8,560 bases of DNA from positions 1 to 8,560 of the forward strand of contig JAUXMQ010000031.1 of the NCBI GenBank assembly GCA_030623125.1, written 5' to 3'. Numbering within the stretch: the stretch's first letter is position 1; every line of letters starts with the position of its first letter. Made by a program: the position numbers and the translations under genes. The notes under the pieces are model-generated. The model searched no databases and was not told the DNA's origin. It worked only from the letters and a program-made list of their open reading frames with translations. Below are positions 6,434 to 8,560 of the stretch, piece by piece. Source of the DNA: Acidimicrobiia bacterium. GTDB lineage: Bacteria > Actinomycetota > Acidimicrobiia > Spongiisociales > ZC4RG35.

Positions 6434-7695
6434 GTGGCTCCAATCAGGCTGTAGACGATTCTTCCGTTGTGCACCGTGACCAGAGGGCGCCCCTTCAAAC
6501 GATGACCTTTGTAGGGACTGTTCGACGATCTGGAAACGAACGTCCCAGGAGTCCACTCCTGGCGTGGATCGAAAACGACGATGTTCGCCGGCTCGCCGAC
6601 GGCAATGGGGCGACCCTGATCTCTGAGACCTGCGATCAAGGCCGGCTTGAGGCTCAGCGTCTCGAACATCCGTCTCGGATCTCCGACGACTTCCGATACA
6701 ACAGCGGCAGCCGTTTCGAGACCGATGACCCCCCGTGGCGCCTCTTCGAACGTCACAGCCTTCTCTTCGGGAGCATGGGGTGCGTGGTCGGTCGCCACCA
6801 CATCGATAGTTCCGTCTTTCAAGGCCTCTCTGAGGGCCCTCCGGTCATCACCGGACCGGAGGGGTGGGTACATCTTGAAATCGGTGTCGAGATCCGCCAC
6901 TGCCGTTTCGTCAAAGGAGAGATGGTGGGGCGTCACCTCTGCCGTGACAACCAGACCCTCCGCCTTGGCGTGACGGATCAATTCGATCGTCCCTGTTGCC
7001 GATACGTGCTGACAGTGATAGCGGGCTCCGGTCTCGCGAACGAGGTCGAGGTCACGTTTGACCACATCGACCTCCGCTTCGGCGGACAACCCACCGACGC
7101 CCAAACGAGTCGACATCGATCCCTCGTGGATGTGCCCGTTCACGGTCATCGACGCATCCTCGGCATGCTGTGCGACGACGGCGCCGGGAAGAGCAGCTAT
7201 CCGCATCATCACCGAACGCAGAACGGCGGCATCGGCGACGGAGTCCCCGTCGTCTGTGAAGATCCTCACCCCACACTCGTAGAGATCCTCTACGTCGGAC
7301 GGGAGCATACCGGCACGGCCATGGGTGATGGCGGCGGCAACGGCAACCTCGACCAGACCGGTTTCATGTCCACGGCGCACCACCTCTTTGACAATCCTCG
7401 CCTCGTCGAGAGGGGGATCGGTGTTGGGCATCGCCACCACCGCCGTGAAGCCACCGGCAGCAGCCGCGGCGCACCCTGAGGCGATGTCCTCCTTCCATGT
7501 ATGGCCCGGATCGCGGAGATGGGTGTGCATGTCGACAAAACCGGGACCCACCAGACAGCCGGAGGCATCCACGACCTCGATGACCCCTTCGACATCAACA
7601 GCTCCTACGGCCGCAATCCGTTCACCGTCGATCAGCACGTCCTTGACTTCAAAACCGCTGTCTGAGAACACATCGCCACCTCTGATCAGAATCAT
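6430..7695 (-). CDS. pyrC: Dihydroorotase, type I
   Basis: Dihydroorotase reversibly cyclises N-carbamoyl-L-aspartate to L-dihydroorotate, the third step of UMP synthesis. The protein has 421 residues, typical of the long bacterial type I enzymes (E. coli PyrC is a shorter type II). It is an amidohydrolase-superfamily TIM barrel flanked by an N- and C-terminal beta-sandwich (about residues 1-50 and 360-421). Visible metal ligands are the HxH of VDMHTHLRDPG (H57, H59), D148/D149 in FTDDG, H177 in AQHAED, H230 in CQHVS and D303 in ATDHAPH. An aspartate in the FTDDG position, rather than a carboxylated lysine, is characteristic of type I. The ATG start is set by the family N-terminus and by AAGGA nine bases upstream; its ATG overlaps the pyrB TGA by four bases. 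The 3' end overlaps carA the same way. Type I dihydroorotases of the Aquifex kind assemble with aspartate carbamoyltransferase, and the coupled pyrB-pyrC pair fits that, but the complex is inferred. Confidence 0.97.
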   Translation of the reverse strand: MILIRGGDVFSDSGFEVKDVLIDGERIAAVGAVDVEGVIEVVDASGCLVGPGFVDMHTHLRDPGHTWKEDIASGCAAAAAGGFTAVVAMPNTDPPLDEARIVKEVVRRGHETGLVEVAVAAAITHGRAGMLPSDVEDLYECGVRIFTDDGDSVADAAVLRSVMMRIAALPGAVVAQHAEDASMTVNGHIHEGSMSTRLGVGGLSAEAEVDVVKRDLDLVRETGARYHCQHVSATGTIELIRHAKAEGLVVTAEVTPHHLSFDETAVADLDTDFKMYPPLRSGDDRRALREALKDGTIDVVATDHAPHAPEEKAVTFEEAPRGVIGLETAAAVVSEVVGDPRRMFETLSLKPALIAGLRDQGRPIAVGEPANIVVFDPRQEWTPGTFVSRSSNSPYKGHRLKGRPLVTVHNGRIVYSLIGAT

Positions 7696-8560
7696 GTGAT
7701 TCCATCCTTGAGCGCTGCGAGCACAGCCATCCGGGTCGGCACGCCGTTGGCCACCTGACTCAGGATGAGCGAACGAGGGCCGTCGGCGACATCTCCGGTG
7801 ATCTCGACGTCACGATTGATCGGGCCCGGATGCATCACAACCGCCTCCGGCTTCATGGCGGCCGCTCTCTCTGGGTCGACCCGGAACCGCTCGATGTAGT
7901 CGTCAGGGATCAGGGTGCCTCTTTCCCGCTGCACTCTCAGCAGATACAGAACATCCAGGTCACCGAGATGGCTGTCGAGGTCGGTTGACATCTCAAAACC
8001 GTCTGGCTCACGTTCGGGGAGAAGGGATTCGGGGCCGATCAGAACGGAGTCGACACCGAGAACCGGCATCGCATGAAACAGGCTTCCGGCGACCCGACTC
8101 TGTCGGATATCCCCGACAATGCCCATACGCAGGCCCTGAAGCGACCCAAAGCGTCGATGAAGCGTCACGACGTCGAGAAGCGCCTGTGTTGGATGTTCAT
8201 GAGCGCCATCACCGGCGTTCACCACGGGCACGCCGGTCCAGTCGTGTATGGCGTCAGGGACACCGGCCTCGGAATGCCTCACAACGAGGATGTCTGCGCC
8301 CATGGCTGTCACCGTCAGCGCCGTATCTCTCAAAGACTCCCCCTTCTTGGTCGAGGCGGTGTCCGGCTCGAAAGTCATCAGAGCGCCTCCGAGACGGTTG
8401 ACGGCGAGCTCGAACGAGAGACGGGTGCGCGTGGAAGGCTCGAAGAACATCAGCGCCACGGCCCGACCGGACAATTGATCACCAGATGTCTCCCCCTTTT
8501 CAGCGCGACCCGCGTAGACCAACGCGGATTCGATCAACTCATTGAGCTCCGATCGGCCCA
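7692..8560 (-). CDS. pyrB: Aspartate carbamoyltransferase catalytic chain (5'-truncated by window edge)
   Basis: Aspartate carbamoyltransferase condenses carbamoyl phosphate with L-aspartate to N-carbamoyl-L-aspartate, the first committed step of pyrimidine synthesis, in the cytosol. The reading frame is open to the right edge of the window; 288 residues are visible. Family members are usually about 305-310 residues, so roughly the first 20 are missing. Visible family motifs, in order, are FFEPSTRTRLSFELA (carbamoyl-phosphate site), STKKGESLRD (the lysine loop reaching into a neighbouring active site), HEHPTQALLD, VGDIRQSRVAG, LLRVQRER and HPGPINRD. These cover both the carbamoyl-phosphate and aspartate domains, and the catalytic residues look intact. 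A TTG at 8537 is in frame, but homologous sequence continues upstream of it, so it is not the true start. The stop codon overlaps the pyrC start as ATGA. No pyrI regulatory-chain gene lies next to it, so this is probably not the E. coli-type holoenzyme. Identification is secure. Confidence 0.97.
   Translation of the reverse strand, partial: GRSELNELIESALVYAGRAEKGETSGDQLSGRAVALMFFEPSTRTRLSFELAVNRLGGALMTFEPDTASTKKGESLRDTALTVTAMGADILVVRHSEAGVPDAIHDWTGVPVVNAGDGAHEHPTQALLDVVTLHRRFGSLQGLRMGIVGDIRQSRVAGSLFHAMPVLGVDSVLIGPESLLPEREPDGFEMSTDLDSHLGDLDVLYLLRVQRERGTLIPDDYIERFRVDPERAAAMKPEAVVMHPGPINRDVEITGDVADGPRSLILSQVANGVPTRMAVLAALKDGIT

Noticed and set aside
6434..6556. Upstream start for carA adding 41 residues
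   Set aside because: The extension lies inside pyrC and resembles no CarA; the ATG in the ATGA overlap fits the family start.
6412..7479. A 355-codon plus-strand open frame opposite pyrC
   Set aside because: It mirrors pyrC codon structure, contains no recognisable domain, and crosses the pyrC/carA junction; it is a shadow frame.
8535..8537. TTG as the true pyrB start
   Set aside because: The frame continues upstream to the window edge with residues that fit the first helix of ATCase, and a start at this codon would leave the protein short; the gene is truncated by the window instead.
1..8560. Mobile element, CRISPR array, tRNA/rRNA, or an unusual defence-like system
   Set aside because: Almost every base is accounted for by seven housekeeping genes in one operon-like run; no repeat array, terminal inverted repeat, transposase, integrase or RNA gene was seen.

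Overview
The window holds one gene cluster, read entirely on the minus strand. It is a de novo pyrimidine (UMP) biosynthesis operon followed by a nucleoid-protein gene. In transcription order (right to left) the genes are pyrB (5' end cut by the window edge), pyrC, carA, carB, pyrD, pyrF and an mIHF-type integration host factor gene. The sequence is GC-rich. Placing an actinobacterial-type IHF directly after pyrF is the arrangement known from Mycobacterium and Streptomyces (pyrF, mIHF/sIHF, gmk, rpoZ), so an actinomycete-phylum (Actinomycetota) source is very likely. Two enzyme types differ from those model genera: PyrF is the short E. coli/Bacillus-like form, and PyrD is a class 1 (1B-like) rather than a class 2 enzyme. 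That hints at an early-branching actinobacterial lineage such as Acidimicrobiia or a relative, but this is inference.

Layout: pyrB 8560-7692 (partial), pyrC 7695-6430, carA 6433-5270, carB 5270-2031, pyrD 2049-1132, pyrF about 1138-431, an 88-nt gap with a small hairpin, mIHF 342-28, and 27 nt of downstream sequence. Every junction from pyrB to pyrF overlaps: ATGA at pyrB/pyrC and pyrC/carA, TGATG at carA/carB, a 19-nt overlap at carB/pyrD, and a 4- or 7-nt GTG overlap at pyrD/pyrF. There is therefore no room for internal promoters outside coding sequence, and translational coupling is likely throughout.

Together the genes encode nearly the whole route. CarA and CarB make carbamoyl phosphate from glutamine, bicarbonate and ATP. 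PyrB joins it to aspartate, PyrC closes the ring to dihydroorotate, PyrD oxidises that to orotate, and PyrF decarboxylates OMP to UMP. Missing from the window are pyrE (orotate phosphoribosyltransferase), pyrR (the usual regulator, expected upstream of pyrB) and pyrK, the electron-transfer partner normally needed by a class 1B PyrD. The start of the operon lies outside the window, so no operon promoter or attenuator can be seen.

I found no mobile element, CRISPR array, tRNA, rRNA, toxin-antitoxin or defence gene, and no undescribed system. The points most worth a second look are the class 1B-like PyrD without an adjacent PyrK, the PyrF subtype, and a long charged insertion in the CarA glutaminase domain.
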